55,016 nt of DNA, taken from assembly GCA_024641855.1 (NCBI GenBank), contig JAHECG010000012.1:1-55016 (forward strand), given 5' to 3'. The stretch comes from Betaproteobacteria bacterium. Lineage in GTDB: Bacteria; Pseudomonadota; Gammaproteobacteria; Burkholderiales; Thiobacteraceae. Under the pieces are notes generated by a model that did not search any database, was not told the origin of the DNA, and saw only the letters and a list, made by a program, of their open reading frames with translations. A program made the translations under genes and the position numbers. Below, piece by piece: positions 10,101 through 24,637 of this stretch (position 1 is the stretch's first letter; each line of letters begins with the position of its first letter).

Positions 10101-11254
10101 CGTTTGGCCGGATCGAGCGCCTGTTGATCAATAAGCTCGCTAATGGTGGCCCGAAGAAGTTAGCTAAGGGCACGAAGTTGACCAAGACTTATTTGGGCGA
10201 GATCAATCGTTACGATTGGTTCGATATTCGCTTGGCCAATGACGAAGCCGCGCAACAGCTCGAAATGTTGAAAGACAGCTTGGAGCAGAAGCGCCGCGAA
10301 TTCGATCAAATGTTCATCGAGAAGAAAAAGAAACTGACTAGTGGCGACGAACTGCCTCCAGGCGTGCAGAAGATGGTCAAGGTCTACTTGGCCGTGAAGC
10401 GTCGTTTGCAGCCGGGCGATAAGATGGCCGGTCGTCACGGTAACAAGGGTGTGATCTCCAAGATTACGCCGGTGGAAGACATGCCGTACATGAAAGATGG
10501 TACGCCAGTCGATATCGTATTGAACCCGCTAGGTGTGCCGTCACGGATGAACGTGGGCCAGATTCTGGAAACGCATCTAGGTTGGGCCGCAAAGGGCTTG
10601 GGGTTGCGCATTGGTGAGATGCTGCAGGATGCGCAAAATCTGACCGTTGGCCAGTTGCGCAAATATCTGGAAAAGATTTACAACAAGAGTGGTAAGTCCG
10701 AGCAGTTGGACGATTTGACCGATAAGGAAATCGTTGAGTTGGCGGTGAACTTGACCAAAGGCGTGCCCTTCGCCTCGCCGGTATTTGACGGCGCGACCGA
10801 AGAAGAGATCAAGGGCATGCTGGAACTTGCCGGTTTGCCGCGCTCCGGCCAGATCACCTTGTACGATGGCCGCACCGGTGAAGCATTCGAGCGTGATGTT
10901 ACGGTCGGCTACATGCATGTGATGAAGTTGCACCACTTGGTCGACGACAAGATGCATGCACGTTCTACCGGTCCTTACAGCTTAGTGACGCAACAACCGT
11001 TGGGCGGTAAAGCGCAGTTCGGTGGTCAGCGCTTCGGTGAGATGGAAGTCTGGGCGCTGGAAGCTTATGGCGCGGCTTACGTGTTGCAAGAAATGTTGAC
11101 GGTGAAGTCGGACGACGTGAATGGCCGCACCAAGATTTACGAAAATATCGTCAAAGGCGATCACAAGATCGATGCCGGCATGCCGGAATCCTTCAATGTG
11201 TTGGTGAAGGAAATCCGGTCTCTGGGAATCGATATCGATCTGGTACGAAATTAA
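7178..11254 (+). CDS. rpoB: DNA-directed RNA polymerase subunit beta
   Basis: Forms half of the catalytic cleft of RNA polymerase. It has 1358 residues (E. coli 1342). The rifampicin-binding cluster is intact, with the equivalents of E. coli D516, H526 and S531 at residues 520, 530 and 535, all in susceptible form. The C-terminal part has [13 protein letters not shown] and the conserved end that contacts beta'. GGAG is 5 nt before the ATG. It is separated from rplL by an attenuator-like hairpin and from rpoC by 59 nt that hold a perfect palindrome. Codon use matches its neighbours. Confidence 0.99.
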   Translation: MTYSFAEKKRIRKSFAKRASVLQVPYLLTTQLDSYRAFLQADAQPNERKPEGLQAAFLSIFPISSHSGNARLEYVSFKLGEPPFDVTECQQRGLTYAAPLRVKVRLVIMDREASKPTIKEAKEQEVYMGEIPLMTDNGSFVINGTERVIVSQLHRSPGVFFEHDRGKTHSSGKLLFSGRIIPYRGSWLDFEFDPKDYLYFRIDRRRKMPATILLKALGYTMEQILQMFFHFDTFHVGKKGIEFELQPERLRGEVARFDFVHKGKVIVPKDKRITVKYIREIEAAGLKKLVVPEDFVLGRIVAANIVDKNTGEIIANANDEITEELLQKLMEAGVGTIQTLYTNDLDQGAYISQTLRIDETLDMLQAKVAIYRMMRPGEPPTEDAVVALFNRLFFAEESYDLSKVGRMKFNRRIGNDELVGAATLSPEDIVHVMRILVELRNGRGEIDDIDHLGNRRVRSVGELAENQFRAGLVRVERAVKERLGQAESDNLMPHDLINAKPVSGAIKEFFGSSQLSQFMDQTNPLSEITHKRRVSALGPGGLTRERAGFEVRDVHPTHYGRVCPIETPEGPNIGLINSLALYAKTNEYGFLETPYRKVINGKVSEEIEYLSAIEEGKYVIAQANAELDKSGKFKEEFVSCRQNNEFALAPREKVELMDVAPAQVVSVAASLIPFLEHDDANRALMGSNMQRQAVPCLRPEKSVVGTGIERTAAIDSGTVVFAKRGGIVDYVDASRVVVRVNDEETAAGEVGVDIYTLTKFTRSNQNTNINQRPIVKIGDVIARRDVIADGASTDMGELALGQNMMVAFMPWNGYNFEDSILISERMVEQDRYTSIHIEELTIVARDTKLGPEEITRDIPNLSERMAGRLDECGIVYIGAEVEAGDVLVGKVTPKGETQLTPEEKLLRAIFGEKASDVKDTGLRVPSGMAGTVIDVQVFTREGIERDKRAAQIIDDMLSGFKKDLADRMRIVEEDAFGRIERLLINKLANGGPKKLAKGTKLTKTYLGEINRYDWFDIRLANDEAAQQLEMLKDSLEQKRREFDQMFIEKKKKLTSGDELPPGVQKMVKVYLAVKRRLQPGDKMAGRHGNKGVISKITPVEDMPYMKDGTPVDIVLNPLGVPSRMNVGQILETHLGWAAKGLGLRIGEMLQDAQNLTVGQLRKYLEKIYNKSGKSEQLDDLTDKEIVELAVNLTKGVPFASPVFDGATEEEIKGMLELAGLPRSGQITLYDGRTGEAFERDVTVGYMHVMKLHHLVDDKMHARSTGPYSLVTQQPLGGKAQFGGQRFGEMEVWALEAYGAAYVLQEMLTVKSDDVNGRTKIYENIVKGDHKIDAGMPESFNVLVKEIRSLGIDIDLVRN

Positions 11255-11267
11255 TATCATTCAGTAG

Positions 11268-11287
11268 GGGCGAGGCATGCCTCGCCC
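11268..11287 (+). repeat. Perfect 20-bp palindrome in the rpoB-rpoC spacer
   Basis: A GC-rich fully self-complementary stretch with arms GGGCGAGGC/GCCTCGCCC around AT lies 13 nt after the rpoB stop and 15 nt before the rpoC ribosome binding site. There is no T-run. It may be an RNA-stabilising or processing hairpin, or one copy of a dispersed palindromic repeat. Confidence 0.6.
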
Positions 11288-11313
11288 GAGGCGTCCATTA
11301 TTAGGAGTCGCAC

Positions 11314-15516
<4,203 letters not shown>

Positions 15517-15539
15517 CAGCGGAAGCTGCTAGACCATAT

Positions 15540-15569
15540 AACAAGGGCAAGTTGATCCCAGCCCTTGTT
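15540..15569 (+). terminator. First hairpin after rpoC
   Basis: A perfect 9-bp stem AACAAGGGC/GCCCTTGTT with a 12-nt loop begins 23 nt after the rpoC stop. The following GTTTAAAAG is a poor T-run, so on its own it is a weak terminator or an mRNA 3'-end stabiliser. Confidence 0.45.
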
Positions 15570-15606
15570 TAAAAGCGCTTTAAGTTGTGGATGATTGGGT
15601 TGAATT

Positions 15607-15661
15607 GGGATTCTAGGGTTGACAGGTCGTAACAAAGCCCATAGAATCCCGTTTCTTTTTT
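15607..15661 (+). terminator. Intrinsic terminator of rpoBC overlapping the rpsL promoter
   Basis: GGGATTCTAGGG (15607-15618) pairs with CCC-a-TAGAATCCC (15638-15650), giving 12 bp with one bulged A and a 19-nt loop. GTTTCTTTTTT follows. This is a good Rho-independent terminator. Its loop and 3' arm contain a consensus sigma70 promoter. Confidence 0.7.
15619..15647 (+). promoter_or_regulatory. Sigma70 promoter of the rpsL (str) operon
   Basis: Perfect -35 TTGACA (15619-15624), 17-nt spacer and -10 TAGAAT (15642-15647). Transcription would start near 15654 with a leader of about 119 nt before rpsL. The -10 element is one arm of the terminator stem described above. Confidence 0.82.
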
Positions 15662-15720
15662 ACCTAGCCCGGAATATAAACCGTTGAAAAGCGGCTCGGG
15701 CACTTGGTTGAACATGATTT

Positions 15721-15758
15721 GGGACGGCGTTGCTTAAAGCGCCGTCCCTTCGTTTTTA
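15721..15758 (+). terminator. Terminator/attenuator in the rpsL leader
   Basis: A perfect 9-bp GC-rich stem GGGACGGCG/CGCCGTCCC with a 10-nt loop is followed by TTCGTTTTTA, ending 14 nt before the rpsL ATG. It lies downstream of the rpsL promoter, so it must be at least partly read through. A competing upstream hairpin GCCCG/CGGGC (15667-15701) precedes it. It is either an attenuator or a second stop for rpoBC. Confidence 0.7.
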
Positions 15759-15772
15759 CTTGAAGGAATGCT

Positions 15773-16150
15773 ATGCCGACCATAAATCAGCTGGTGCGCA
15801 AAGGCCGCTTGATTGAACAGAGCAAGAGTAAGGTGCCTGCACTGCAGAGTAGCCCGCAAAAGCGTGGCGTGTGCACACGGGTCTATACCACGACGCCGAA
15901 AAAGCCAAACTCTGCGTTGCGTAAAGTAGCTAAAGTCCGTTTGACCAATGGTTTTGAGGTCATTAGCTATATCGGTGGCGAAGGCCATAATTTGCAGGAA
16001 CACTCGGTTGTGCTGATTCGCGGCGGCCGGGTAAAAGATCTGCCGGGTGTGCGTTACCACATCGTGCGCGGTAGCTTGGATACTACCGGTGTTAAAGATC
16101 GGAAGCAGAGCCGTTCCAAATACGGTGCTAAGCGTCCAAAAGCAGCGTAA
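15773..16150 (+). CDS. rpsL: 30S ribosomal protein S12
   Basis: A decoding-centre protein of the small subunit. It has 125 residues (E. coli 124). K43 and K88, where changes give streptomycin resistance in other bacteria, are in the usual form within TPKKPNS and [10 protein letters not shown]89 is the usual site of beta-methylthiolation. AAGGA at 15763-15767 is 5 nt before the ATG. It is the first gene of the str operon, 36 nt before rpsG, with its own promoter and a terminator-like leader. Confidence 0.99.
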   Translation: MPTINQLVRKGRLIEQSKSKVPALQSSPQKRGVCTRVYTTTPKKPNSALRKVAKVRLTNGFEVISYIGGEGHNLQEHSVVLIRGGRVKDLPGVRYHIVRGSLDTTGVKDRKQSRSKYGAKRPKAA

Positions 16151-16186
16151 GCAAGCCCTAAAAGATAATTTGACTGAGGTTGAGAT

Positions 16187-16657
16187 ATGCCACGTCGTAG
16201 AGAAGTCCCTAAACGCGAGATTCTTCCAGATCCAAAATTCGGAAATGTGGAAGTTTCAAAATTCGTTAACGTGTTGATGACGGGCGGTAAGAAAGCCGTT
16301 GCGGAGCGCATTGTGTACGGCGCGTTGACCCAGATTACTGAAAAGTCGGGCAAAGATGCGTTGGAAGTGTTTATTCAGGCGTTGTCCAATGTAAAGCCGA
16401 TGGTGGAAGTGAAGAGCCGTCGTGTTGGCGGTGCGAACTATCAGGTTCCGGTGGAAGTGCGTTCCGTACGCCGTATGGCGTTGGCGATGCGTTGGTTGCG
16501 TGATGCGGCGCGTAAGCGCGGTGAAAAATCCATGGGCCAGCGTTTGGCGAATGAATTGATGGAAGCCGCTGAAGGTCGTGGCAGCGCTGTTAAAAAGCGT
16601 GAAGAAGTGCACCGTATGGCGGATGCAAATAAAGCATTCTCGCATTACCGTTTCTAA
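16187..16657 (+). CDS. rpsG: 30S ribosomal protein S7
   Basis: Nucleates assembly of the 16S rRNA 3' domain and contacts E-site tRNA. In E. coli it represses the str operon through the rpsL-rpsG spacer. It has 156 residues, the common short form. It starts [18 protein letters not shown] and has the conserved [12 protein letters not shown] near residues 83-94. The spacer here is only 36 nt, so the large S7 operator of E. coli is absent or reduced. Confidence 0.98.
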   Translation: MPRRREVPKREILPDPKFGNVEVSKFVNVLMTGGKKAVAERIVYGALTQITEKSGKDALEVFIQALSNVKPMVEVKSRRVGGANYQVPVEVRSVRRMALAMRWLRDAARKRGEKSMGQRLANELMEAAEGRGSAVKKREEVHRMADANKAFSHYRF

Positions 16658-16711
16658 TATTAGATTGATCGCGCCATGAGGTGCGGTGAATTAGGCTAAA
16701 AGGTTTTTAAA

Positions 16712-18802
16712 GTGGCTCGTAAAACTCCAATTGAACGTTACCGTAATATCGGTATCTCGGCGCACATCGACGCAGGTAAGACCACGACGACTGAGCGTGT
16801 GTTGTTCTATACCGGCGTATCGCACAAGATCGGCGAAGTGCATGATGGCGCGGCCACCATGGACTGGATGGAGCAAGAGCAGGAGCGTGGTATTACCATT
16901 ACCTCCGCGGCGACGACTTGCTTCTGGAAGGGTATGGACGGCAACTACCCAGAGCACCGCATTAATATCATTGATACCCCGGGCCACGTCGATTTCACGA
17001 TTGAAGTTGAGCGTTCCATGCGTGTTTTGGATGGTGCGTGCATGGTTTACTGTGCGGTTGGCGGCGTTCAGCCACAATCCGAAACGGTTTGGCGTCAGGC
17101 GAACAAATACAAGGTTCCGCGTTTGGCCTTCGTGAACAAAATGGACCGCTCCGGCGCGAACTTCTTCAAGGTTTATGACCAAATGAAGAGCCGCTTGAAA
17201 GCCAATCCAGTGCCGATTCAGATTCCAATTGGTGCAGAAGATAAGTTTGAAGGCGTCGTTGACCTGATTCGCATGAAAGCGATTTATTGGGACGAAGCTA
17301 GTCAGGGCATGAAGTTTGATTTGCGCGATATCCCGGCTGAGTTGCTTGAGTCAGCCAAAGAATGGCGCGAAAAAATGCTGGAAACCGCGGCGGAAGCATC
17401 TGAAGAGTTGATGAACAAGTATCTCGAAGAAGGTGACTTGTCTGAAGCGGAGATCAAGCAAGCGTTGCGTAAGCGTACGATTGCCAGCGAAATTGTTCCC
17501 ATGATGTGTGGTTCGGCATTTAAGAACAAGGGCGTGCAAGCAATGTTGGATGCGGTGATCGAATTAATGCCTGCGCCGACGGATGTGAAGCCGGTTGAAG
17601 GTGAGTTGGAGAGTGGCGAGATGGGTGTTCGCAAAGCGAATGACGACGAGCCGTTTGCTGGATTGGCATTTAAGATCATGACTGACCCGTATGTGGGTCA
17701 ACTGATTTTCTTCCGGGTTTACTCGGGCACAGTGAAAACTGGTGACACGATTTACAACCCAGTGAAGGGTAAAAAAGAGCGTCTTGGTCGTATTCTGCAA
17801 ATGCACGCCAATCAGCGCGAAGAGATTAAAGAGGTGCGCGCAGGCGATATCGCTGCAGCCGTTGGTTTAAAAGATGCGACGACTGGCGACACGCTATGTG
17901 ACCTTAGTAACACGATCATTTTAGAGCGCATGGTATTCCCGGAGCCGGTGATTCACGTTGCTGTAGAGCCGAAAACCAAGGCCGACCAAGAAAAAATGGG
18001 TTTGGCGCTGAACCGTTTGGCGCAGGAAGATCCTTCGTTCCGTGTGCGTACCGATGAAGAAACCAATCAAACGATTATTTCCGGTATGGGCGAGTTGCAC
18101 CTGGAAATCCTGGTGGATCGGATGCGTCGTGAATTTGGTGTTGAAGCCAATGTCGGCGCACCGCAAGTCGCGTACCGTGAAGCGATTCGTAAGCCTGCTG
18201 AAGTTGAAGGCAAGTTCGTCAAGCAATCCGGTGGTCGCGGTCAGTATGGTCACGTTTGGATCAAGATGGAGCCGAATGAAACCGGTAAAGGTTTCGAATT
18301 CGTGGATGCAATTAAAGGTGGTACCGTTCCACGCGAATTCATTCCTGCCGTAGAAAAAGGTTTACGTGAAACCTTGCCGAATGGTGTTTTGGCTGGCTTC
18401 CCAGTGGTTGATGTGAAGGTTACCTTGTTCGACGGTTCTTACCATGATGTGGACTCAAACGAAAACGCCTTCAAAATGGCCGCTTCGATGGCGTTCAAAG
18501 ATGGTATGCGCAAAGCCAGTCCAGTGCTGTTGGAGCCGATGATGGCGGTCGAAGTTGAGACTCCGGAAGATTACATGGGTGATGTGATGGGCGACTTGAA
18601 CCGTCGTCGCGGCATCATCCAGGGTATGGAAGATATGCCGACTGGCAAGATCGTTAAAGTGGAAGTGCCGTTGGCGGAAATGTTTGGCTACTCCACTGAT
18701 TTACGTTCCATGTCTCAAGGTCGTGCGACTTACAGCATGGAATTCAAGCATTACTCTGAGGCGCCGAAGAACGTCGCTGAAGCAGTGATGAATAAGAAAT
18801 AA
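16712..18802 (+). CDS. fusA: Elongation factor G
   Basis: A GTPase that drives tRNA-mRNA translocation and ribosome recycling. It has 696 residues (E. coli 704). The G1 loop AHIDAGKT is at 17-24, followed by the switch region [13 protein letters not shown] and NKMD, then EF-G domains II-V. The start is GTG at 16712, with AAAAGG about 7 nt upstream; no in-frame ATG lies nearby that keeps the conserved [11 protein letters not shown] beginning. It lies in the str operon between rpsG and the second tuf. Confidence 0.98.
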   Translation: MARKTPIERYRNIGISAHIDAGKTTTTERVLFYTGVSHKIGEVHDGAATMDWMEQEQERGITITSAATTCFWKGMDGNYPEHRINIIDTPGHVDFTIEVERSMRVLDGACMVYCAVGGVQPQSETVWRQANKYKVPRLAFVNKMDRSGANFFKVYDQMKSRLKANPVPIQIPIGAEDKFEGVVDLIRMKAIYWDEASQGMKFDLRDIPAELLESAKEWREKMLETAAEASEELMNKYLEEGDLSEAEIKQALRKRTIASEIVPMMCGSAFKNKGVQAMLDAVIELMPAPTDVKPVEGELESGEMGVRKANDDEPFAGLAFKIMTDPYVGQLIFFRVYSGTVKTGDTIYNPVKGKKERLGRILQMHANQREEIKEVRAGDIAAAVGLKDATTGDTLCDLSNTIILERMVFPEPVIHVAVEPKTKADQEKMGLALNRLAQEDPSFRVRTDEETNQTIISGMGELHLEILVDRMRREFGVEANVGAPQVAYREAIRKPAEVEGKFVKQSGGRGQYGHVWIKMEPNETGKGFEFVDAIKGGTVPREFIPAVEKGLRETLPNGVLAGFPVVDVKVTLFDGSYHDVDSNENAFKMAASMAFKDGMRKASPVLLEPMMAVEVETPEDYMGDVMGDLNRRRGIIQGMEDMPTGKIVKVEVPLAEMFGYSTDLRSMSQGRATYSMEFKHYSEAPKNVAEAVMNKK

Positions 18803-18843
18803 TTTTAGTTAATACTCAACAATTTAATTAAGCGATAGAGGAT

Positions 18844-20045
18844 TACGATCATGGCAAAAGGCAAATTTGAGCGCACCAAGCCGCATGTGAACGTAGGGAC
18901 GATTGGTCATGTGGACCATGGTAAGACGACGCTAACGGCGGCGATCACGACCATCTTGTCGAAGAAATTTGGCGGCGAAGCCAAAGCCTACGACCAGATC
19001 GACTCCGCACCGGAAGAAAAGGCGCGCGGCATTACGATTAACACCGCGCACGTGGAATATGAGACGGAAGCCCGTCACTACGCCCACGTTGACTGCCCGG
19101 GCCATGCTGACTACATCAAGAACATGATTACCGGTGCTGCGCAGATGGACGGCGCCATCCTGGTGGTATCCTCCGCTGACGGCCCAATGCCGCAAACGCG
19201 TGAACACATCCTGCTGGCGCGCCAAGTGGGCGTGCCTTACATCATCGTTTACATGAACAAAGCGGACATGGTGGACGATGCTGAGCTGCTGGAACTGGTT
19301 GAAATGGAAGTGCGCGAGCTGCTCTCCAAATACGACTTTCCTGGCGACGACACCCCGATTATTGTGGGTTCCGCACTGAAAGCCCTGGAAGGCGACCAGT
19401 CCGACATCGGCGAGCCATCCATTCACAAATTAGCAGCTGCATTAGATAGCTACATCCCTGAGCCAAAGCGCGCAGTTGATGGTGCCTTCCTGATGCCAGT
19501 AGAAGACGTATTCTCCATCTCCGGTCGCGGCACTGTCGTAACCGGTCGTATCGAGCGCGGCATTGTAAAAGTTGGCGACGAAATTGAAATCGTTGGCCTG
19601 AAGGCAACGGTTAAAACCACCTGCACCGGCGTTGAGATGTTCCGCAAATTGCTGGATCAAGGTCAGGCTGGCGACAACGTTGGCGTATTGCTGCGCGGCA
19701 CCAAGCGTGAAGACGTGGAACGTGGTCAAGTCTTGGCTAAGCCAGGCTCGATCAACCCACACACCAAGTTCACCGCAGAAATCTACGTGTTGAGCAAAGA
19801 AGAGGGCGGACGTCATACCCCGTTCTTCAACGGCTACCGTCCCCAGTTCTACTTCCGTACCACCGACGTAACCGGTTCGGTTGAGTTGCCTGCGGGTACT
19901 GAAATGGTGATGCCGGGTGACAACGTATCGATCACGGTTTCGCTGATTCAGCCGATCGCGATGGAAGAAGGTTTGCGCTTTGCAATTCGCGAAGGTGGCC
20001 GTACTGTTGGCGCCGGCGTGGTCGCAAAGATCGTTGAGTAAAGGG
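18844..20045 (+). repeat. 1.2-kb duplicated tuf block, copy 2
   Basis: Partner of the block at 2078-3279 in direct orientation, 16,766 nt apart. Identity starts 7 nt before the ATG and ends 4 nt after the stop. Recombination between the copies would delete or duplicate secE to fusA. Confidence 0.9.
18851..20041 (+). CDS. tuf: Elongation factor Tu, copy 2
   Basis: Same 396-residue protein as the copy at 2085, with GHVDHGKT at 19-26. It sits in the normal str-operon place, 48 nt after fusA and 64 nt before rpsJ. GAGGA lies about 7 nt upstream of the ATG. Two copies at these two positions are the usual proteobacterial arrangement. One is read from the tRNA promoter and one from the str promoter, so EF-Tu supply has two inputs. 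Confidence 0.99.
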   Translation: MAKGKFERTKPHVNVGTIGHVDHGKTTLTAAITTILSKKFGGEAKAYDQIDSAPEEKARGITINTAHVEYETEARHYAHVDCPGHADYIKNMITGAAQMDGAILVVSSADGPMPQTREHILLARQVGVPYIIVYMNKADMVDDAELLELVEMEVRELLSKYDFPGDDTPIIVGSALKALEGDQSDIGEPSIHKLAAALDSYIPEPKRAVDGAFLMPVEDVFSISGRGTVVTGRIERGIVKVGDEIEIVGLKATVKTTCTGVEMFRKLLDQGQAGDNVGVLLRGTKREDVERGQVLAKPGSINPHTKFTAEIYVLSKEEGGRHTPFFNGYRPQFYFRTTDVTGSVELPAGTEMVMPGDNVSITVSLIQPIAMEEGLRFAIREGGRTVGAGVVAKIVE

Positions 20046-20050
20046 TGATG

Positions 20051-20084
20051 GGTGTTGCGTGAGCAATTTTGCTCGCTAGACACC
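20051..20084 (+). promoter_or_regulatory. Hairpin in the tuf-rpsJ spacer
   Basis: A two-part stem, GGTGT/ACACC (20051-20055/20080-20084) and GAGCA/TGCTC (20061-20065/20070-20074), lies 21 nt before rpsJ. There is no T-run. Its position matches the S10-operon leader, where L4 acts in E. coli. That role is only a guess here. Confidence 0.4.
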
Positions 20085-20105
20085 TGACGCCGAATAGGAA
20101 AAAAC

Positions 20106-20414
20106 ATGCAAAGTCAAAAAATTCGCATTCGTCTCAAGGCATTTGACTATCGTTTGATCGATCAGTCAGCGCTGGAGATTGTGGAAACCGCTAAACGTAC
20201 CGGTGCTGTGGTCAAAGGACCAGTTCCGATGCCGACGCGCATTGAACGCTTTGATATTTTGCGTTCACCGCATGTGAACAAAGCATCGCGCGATCAGTTT
20301 GAGATGCGTACCCATCTGCGTTTGATGGATATCATCGACCCCACGGATAAGACCGTGGATGCGCTAATGAAGCTCGATTTGCCCGCAGGTGTGGACGTCG
20401 AAATTAAGTTGTAA
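20106..20414 (+). CDS. rpsJ: 30S ribosomal protein S10
   Basis: A 30S head protein. As NusE it also joins NusB and NusG in antitermination. It has 102 residues (E. coli 103). It has the usual [15 protein letters not shown] start, [20 protein letters not shown] in the middle and an acidic end. TAGGA lies upstream of the ATG. First gene of the S10 cluster, 64 nt after tuf with a small hairpin between, so it may be read through from the str operon. Confidence 0.98.
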   Translation: MQSQKIRIRLKAFDYRLIDQSALEIVETAKRTGAVVKGPVPMPTRIERFDILRSPHVNKASRDQFEMRTHLRLMDIIDPTDKTVDALMKLDLPAGVDVEIKL

Positions 20415-20465
20415 GTTTTTAAGGTGCCGGTCAATCGAAGCCGGTTCTGATAAAGGAAACGAAAA

Positions 20466-21110
20466 ATGAGCCTTGGACTTGTCGGTCGGAAGATTGGCAT
20501 GACCCGATTCTTCACCGAAGACGGCGTAGCCGTACCGGTGACGGTAGTGGACGTGTCCAACAACCGCGTAACGCAGATCAAAACACCGCAGACGGATGGT
20601 TATGCCGCGCTGCAGGTTACTTTTGGCACGCGTCGCGCTAGTCGAGTAACCAAACAACAAGCTGGTCACTTTGCTAAAGCGGGTGTTGAAGCGGGTAGTG
20701 TGGTGCGCGAGTTTAATATTGCTGATAGCGAAGTCGCTAATTACAGCCTAGGAAAGCACATCAGTGTGGATATTTTCCAGGTTGGTCAAAAGGTTGACGT
20801 TGCGGGCGTGACTCAAGGTAAAGGCTTTGCCGGCGCCATTAAGCGTCACCACTTTAGTTCGAACCGCGCCAGCCACGGTAACTCGTTGTCGCATAATTCT
20901 CCCGGTTCAATCGGTATGGCGCAGGATCCAGGTCGCGTGTTCCCCGGTAAGAGAATGGCAGGACATCTGGGTGCGGTTACACGGACAACACAAATGCTGG
21001 AGATCGTGCGCATTGATGCTGAGCGTCAATTGCTGCTGATTAAAGGTGCGGTTCCCGGTTCCAAGGGTGGAAATGTGATCGTGCGCCCTGGCGTGAAGGC
21101 AGGTGCATAA
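20466..21110 (+). CDS. rplC: 50S ribosomal protein L3
   Basis: An early-assembly protein whose loop reaches the peptidyl-transferase centre. It has 214 residues (E. coli 209). It starts [17 protein letters not shown]; the long extension carries [13 protein letters not shown] and the GKRMAGHLG segment. AAGGAAA lies 7 nt before the ATG. The stop TAA shares its last A with the rplD ATG, so translation is coupled. Confidence 0.98.
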   Translation: MSLGLVGRKIGMTRFFTEDGVAVPVTVVDVSNNRVTQIKTPQTDGYAALQVTFGTRRASRVTKQQAGHFAKAGVEAGSVVREFNIADSEVANYSLGKHISVDIFQVGQKVDVAGVTQGKGFAGAIKRHHFSSNRASHGNSLSHNSPGSIGMAQDPGRVFPGKRMAGHLGAVTRTTQMLEIVRIDAERQLLLIKGAVPGSKGGNVIVRPGVKAGA

Positions 21111-21730
21111 TGGAATTGAAGCTAATTAATGAACAGGGTGCGCAAGTTTCTAGCTTGCAAGCTTCGGATAACACGTTTGGTCGTGAATATAACGAAGCGT
21201 TAGTGCATCAAGTTGTGACTTCTTTCTTGGCCAATGCCCGTAGTGGTACACGCGCACAATTGGATCGTGGCGAAGTTTCACATACGACGCATAAACCCTG
21301 GCGTCAAAAGGGCACAGGCCGGGCTCGTTCCGGTATGTCTTCTAGCCCGATTTGGCGTGGAGGCGGTAAGGCGTTTCCAAATAGACCGGATGAGAATTTC
21401 ACCCAAAAGGTCAACCGTAAAATGTATCGCGCCAGCATGCAGGCGATTCTTTCGGAGTTGGCGCGCCAAGGTCGTTTGTCGGTAGTTGATGATTTGAAAG
21501 TCAATGCGCCGAAGACGAAAGATTTAGCGCTGAAATTAAAGGGAATGGGCTTTAATCAGGTGATGATCGTAACGGATAGTGTTGACGAGAACTTATATTT
21601 ATCGTCGCGCAATCTTGCTAATGTCTTGGTAGTGGAAGCGCAACACGCGGATCCATACAATTTAGTGCGTTATCCGAATGTGTTACTCACCAAGAGTGCG
21701 GTTAAAAAATTCGAGGAGTTGCTCGCATGA
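21110..21730 (+). CDS. rplD: 50S ribosomal protein L4
   Basis: Lines the peptide exit tunnel, and in E. coli represses the S10 operon. It has 206 residues (E. coli 201). The tunnel loop region [14 protein letters not shown] is at about residues 63-76. It overlaps the rplC stop by 1 nt at the start and the rplW start by 4 nt at the end (ATGA). Both arrangements imply tight coupling. Confidence 0.98.
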   Translation: MELKLINEQGAQVSSLQASDNTFGREYNEALVHQVVTSFLANARSGTRAQLDRGEVSHTTHKPWRQKGTGRARSGMSSSPIWRGGGKAFPNRPDENFTQKVNRKMYRASMQAILSELARQGRLSVVDDLKVNAPKTKDLALKLKGMGFNQVMIVTDSVDENLYLSSRNLANVLVVEAQHADPYNLVRYPNVLLTKSAVKKFEELLA

Positions 21731-22026
21731 ATCCCGAACGTCTGATGTTAGTGATATTGGCGCCGGTGATCTCTGAGAAGAGCACCCTGGTAGGCGATCA
21801 AAACAATCAAGTGCCGTTCCGTGTGTTAGCGGACGCAACCAAGCCGGAAATCAAAGCGGCTGCTGAATTGTTGTTCGGCAAAAAAGTAATCGGTGTAAAC
21901 ATCACCAATGTGAAGGGCAAGGCGAAGCGCCATGGTCGCTTCCAAGGTCGTCGCAGTGATTGGAAAAAAGCGTATGTGTGCTTTGAACCCGGTGCTGAGA
22001 TTAATTTCGCCGGCGGCGAAGCGTAA
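21727..22026 (+). CDS. rplW: 50S ribosomal protein L23
   Basis: Sits at the tunnel exit and docks trigger factor and SRP. It has 99 residues (E. coli 100), with APVISEKST near residues 12-20 and a lysine/arginine-rich loop [19 protein letters not shown] near 64-82. The ATG overlaps the rplD stop TGA. rplB follows after 22 nt. Confidence 0.97.
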   Translation: MNPERLMLVILAPVISEKSTLVGDQNNQVPFRVLADATKPEIKAAAELLFGKKVIGVNITNVKGKAKRHGRFQGRRSDWKKAYVCFEPGAEINFAGGEA

Positions 22027-22048
22027 AGCGCGGGGCTAGGAGAATAAA

Positions 22049-22876
22049 ATGGCATTAGTCAAAGTTAAACCGACATCGCCCGGCCGTCGTGCCGTGGTCA
22101 AAGTGGTTAATCCGGATTTGTATAAGGGTCGTCCCTTAGAAAGTCTGACCGAATCGCAATCCAAAAATGCGGGCAGAAACAATAATGGTCGCATCACCAC
22201 ACGTCATCAAGGCGGTGGTCACAAGCAGCAATATCGCATGATCGATTTCAAGCGCAACAAGGATGGCATTGCAGCTAAGGTCGAGCGTCTTGAATATGAC
22301 CCAAACCGCAGCGCACACATTGCCTTGCTGTGCTACGCCGATGGCGAGCGTCGATACATTATTGCCCCAAAGGGCATTGCAGTGGGCGCTGAGTTGTTCA
22401 GCGGTTCTGAGGCGCCGATTAAAGCCGGTAACACCTTGCCGTTGCGCAATATTCCGGTCGGTAGCACGATTCATTGCATCGAAATGATGCCAGGTAAAGG
22501 CGCACAAATCGCGCGTTCTGCCGGTACTTCGGTTCAGTTATTGGCGCGCGAAGGTAGCTACGCACAATTGCGTTTACGTTCCGGCGAGATTCGCAAGGTG
22601 CATGTCAATTGCCGTGCGACTTTGGGCGAAGTTGGGAATTCTGAACATAATTTGCGTTCAATCGGTAAAGCGGGTGCGATGCGTTGGCGCGGTGTTCGTC
22701 CAACCGTTCGCGGTGTCGTGATGAACCCGATTGATCACCCGCACGGTGGTGGTGAAGGTAGAACCGCAGCGGGCCGTCATCCGGTTAGTCCATGGGGTGT
22801 GAAAACCAAAGGGTATCGCACACGTAGCAACAAGCGCACCACGAATATGATCGTGCGTCGTCGTTTCAAGAAATAA
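22049..22876 (+). CDS. rplB: 50S ribosomal protein L2
   Basis: Needed for subunit joining and peptidyl transfer. It has 275 residues (E. coli 273). It has the conserved C-terminal signature [14 protein letters not shown], whose histidine lies close to the catalytic centre. AGGAG lies 8 nt before the ATG. It lies in the S10 cluster, 13 nt before rpsS. Confidence 0.99.
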   Translation: MALVKVKPTSPGRRAVVKVVNPDLYKGRPLESLTESQSKNAGRNNNGRITTRHQGGGHKQQYRMIDFKRNKDGIAAKVERLEYDPNRSAHIALLCYADGERRYIIAPKGIAVGAELFSGSEAPIKAGNTLPLRNIPVGSTIHCIEMMPGKGAQIARSAGTSVQLLAREGSYAQLRLRSGEIRKVHVNCRATLGEVGNSEHNLRSIGKAGAMRWRGVRPTVRGVVMNPIDHPHGGGEGRTAAGRHPVSPWGVKTKGYRTRSNKRTTNMIVRRRFKK

Positions 22877-22889
22877 TTGAGGTTCTGCT

Positions 22890-23165
22890 ATGGCTCGTTC
22901 CGTTAAAAAAGGCCCTTTTGTTGATAGCCACTTGGTTAGTAAAGTGGAAGCCGCAAATGCCACGCGTGATAAACGCCCAATCAAAACCTGGTCGCGTCGT
23001 TCTACTGTGCTCCCGGATTTTGTTGGCCTAACGATTGCTGTGCACAATGGTAAGCAGCATATTCCCGTGTTTGTTACTGAAAACATGGTTGGTCATAAGC
23101 TGGGCGAATTTGCGTTAACGCGCACTTTCAAAGGCCATGCCGCCGACAAGAAGGCCAAGAGATAG
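22890..23165 (+). CDS. rpsS: 30S ribosomal protein S19
   Basis: A 30S head protein that bridges to the 50S subunit. It has 91 residues (E. coli 92). It starts [15 protein letters not shown] and has the family motif [17 protein letters not shown] near residues 68-84. GAGG is upstream of the ATG. The stop lies 5 nt after the start of the next gene's ribosome binding region, and rplV follows directly. Confidence 0.98.
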   Translation: MARSVKKGPFVDSHLVSKVEAANATRDKRPIKTWSRRSTVLPDFVGLTIAVHNGKQHIPVFVTENMVGHKLGEFALTRTFKGHAADKKAKR

Positions 23166-23173
23166 GAGCTATG

Positions 23174-23503
23174 ATGAGAGTTTCTGCAAAATTACGTGGG
23201 GTACGCTTATCCGCTCAGAAAGGCCGTTTAGTGGCTGATCAGGTTCGTGGCAAAAAGGTGGAGCAGGCTTTGAATATCCTCACTTTTAGCCCGAAAAAAG
23301 GTGCGGATATTATCAAGGGTGTGTTGGAGTCTGCGATTGCGAACGCCGAACACAACGAGGGTGCCGATATTGATGAATTGAAAGTGGCGACGATCTGTGT
23401 TGACCAAGGCCCGGTGATGAAGCGTTTTCGCGCCGCCGCAAAAGGGCGTGGCGTACATATTCATAAGCCCACTTGCCACATCATCGTCACCGTCGGCGAC
23501 TAA
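23174..23503 (+). CDS. rplV: 50S ribosomal protein L22
   Basis: Its beta-hairpin lines the exit tunnel opposite L4. It has 109 residues from this start (E. coli 110). It begins [21 protein letters not shown], and the hairpin tip lies around [17 protein letters not shown]. Two ATGs are in tandem (23171, 23174). AGGAG at 23164-23168 gives only 2 nt to the first but 5 nt to the second, so I prefer the second. Confidence 0.97.
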   Translation: MRVSAKLRGVRLSAQKGRLVADQVRGKKVEQALNILTFSPKKGADIIKGVLESAIANAEHNEGADIDELKVATICVDQGPVMKRFRAAAKGRGVHIHKPTCHIIVTVGD

Positions 23504-23518
23504 GTTAAAAGGGAAAAC

Positions 23519-24223
23519 ATGGGACAGAAGATACATCCAATCGGCTTCCGGTTAGCAGTAACCAAGAACTGGTCGTCAAAGTGGTATGCGAATAGTCGAA
23601 AATTCCCAACGATGTTGATTGAAGACATCAAGGTTCGGGAGTTTCTGAAGAAGAAATTAGCTGGTGCGATGGTTTCGCGCATTGTGATTGAGCGCCCGGC
23701 CCGCAACGCTAAAATTACTGTTTACAGCGCGCGTCCTGGCATTGTGATCGGTAAAAAAGGCGAGGATATTGAATCGTTGCGTAGCACACTGCAAAAGATG
23801 ATGGGCATACCGGTTCATGTCAATATTGAAGAAGTGCGTAAGCCAGAAATCGATGCGCAGTTAATTGCTGACAATATTGCACAGCAATTGGAAAAACGCG
23901 TGATGTTTCGTCGTGCCATGAAGCGCTCGATGCAGAATGCGATGCGTTTAGGCGCGCAAGGTATCAAAATTATGAGTGGTGGCCGCTTGAACGGCAGCGA
24001 GATTGCACGTAATGAATGGTATCGCGAAGGTCGTGTACCACTACACACATTGCGTGCCGATATCGATTACGGATTCGGTGAAGCGAAAACGACTTACGGA
24101 ATCATCGGTGTAAAAGTTTGGGTCTATAAGGGCCAGGGTGGCAGCAAGCAAGAAGCGGCGGCACCGGTCGAGACTGAGAAGAAACCTCGCAAGGCAGGAG
24201 TAAGAAATGCTGCAGCCAGCTAG
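23519..24223 (+). CDS. rpsC: 30S ribosomal protein S3
   Basis: Lines the mRNA entry tunnel and helps unwind mRNA. It has 234 residues (E. coli 233). The start is [14 protein letters not shown], followed by the KH RNA-binding motif [14 protein letters not shown] near residues 76-89. A lysine/alanine-rich tail overlaps rplP by 17 nt in another frame. Confidence 0.98.
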   Translation: MGQKIHPIGFRLAVTKNWSSKWYANSRKFPTMLIEDIKVREFLKKKLAGAMVSRIVIERPARNAKITVYSARPGIVIGKKGEDIESLRSTLQKMMGIPVHVNIEEVRKPEIDAQLIADNIAQQLEKRVMFRRAMKRSMQNAMRLGAQGIKIMSGGRLNGSEIARNEWYREGRVPLHTLRADIDYGFGEAKTTYGIIGVKVWVYKGQGGSKQEAAAPVETEKKPRKAGVRNAAAS

Positions 24224-24620
24224 AAGAAAATATCGTAAAGAGCAAAAAGGCCGCAATACGGGTGTCGCAACGCGCGGCAACAAAGTGAGCTTTGGCGATT
24301 TTGGTTTGAAGGCGGTCGGTCGTGGTCGACTAACAGCGCGTCAGATTGAAGCGGCTCGCCGTGCGATGACGCGTCACATCAAGCGTGGTGGTCGCGTATG
24401 GATTCGTATATTCCCGGATAAGCCAATTTCGACCAAGCCGGCTGAAGTACGGATGGGTAATGGTAAAGGTAATCCTGAGTATTGGGTGGCTGAGATTCAA
24501 CCGGGAAAAATGCTTTATGAGATGGATGGCGTGAATGAAATCATCGCGCGCGAGGCCTTCAAGCTAGCTGCGGCCAAATTGCCAATTTCAACGACATTTG
24601 TAACACGATCCTTCGGTTAA
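24207..24620 (+). CDS. rplP: 50S ribosomal protein L16
   Basis: Positions the A-site tRNA near the peptidyl-transferase centre. It has 137 residues (E. coli 136). It starts [17 protein letters not shown] and has [20 protein letters not shown] near residues 62-81. The first 17 nt lie inside rpsC; its ribosome binding site (GGCAGGAG) is therefore coding for S3. rpmC follows after 17 nt. Confidence 0.98.
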   Translation: MLQPARRKYRKEQKGRNTGVATRGNKVSFGDFGLKAVGRGRLTARQIEAARRAMTRHIKRGGRVWIRIFPDKPISTKPAEVRMGNGKGNPEYWVAEIQPGKMLYEMDGVNEIIAREAFKLAAAKLPISTTFVTRSFG

Positions 24621-24637
24621 GGCGTGAGAGGTCAAAA

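Noticed and set aside
19442-20107. 221-codon minus-strand frame inside the second tuf
   Set aside because: The same antisense sequence appears in the first tuf copy in shorter form; it follows from tuf codon use.
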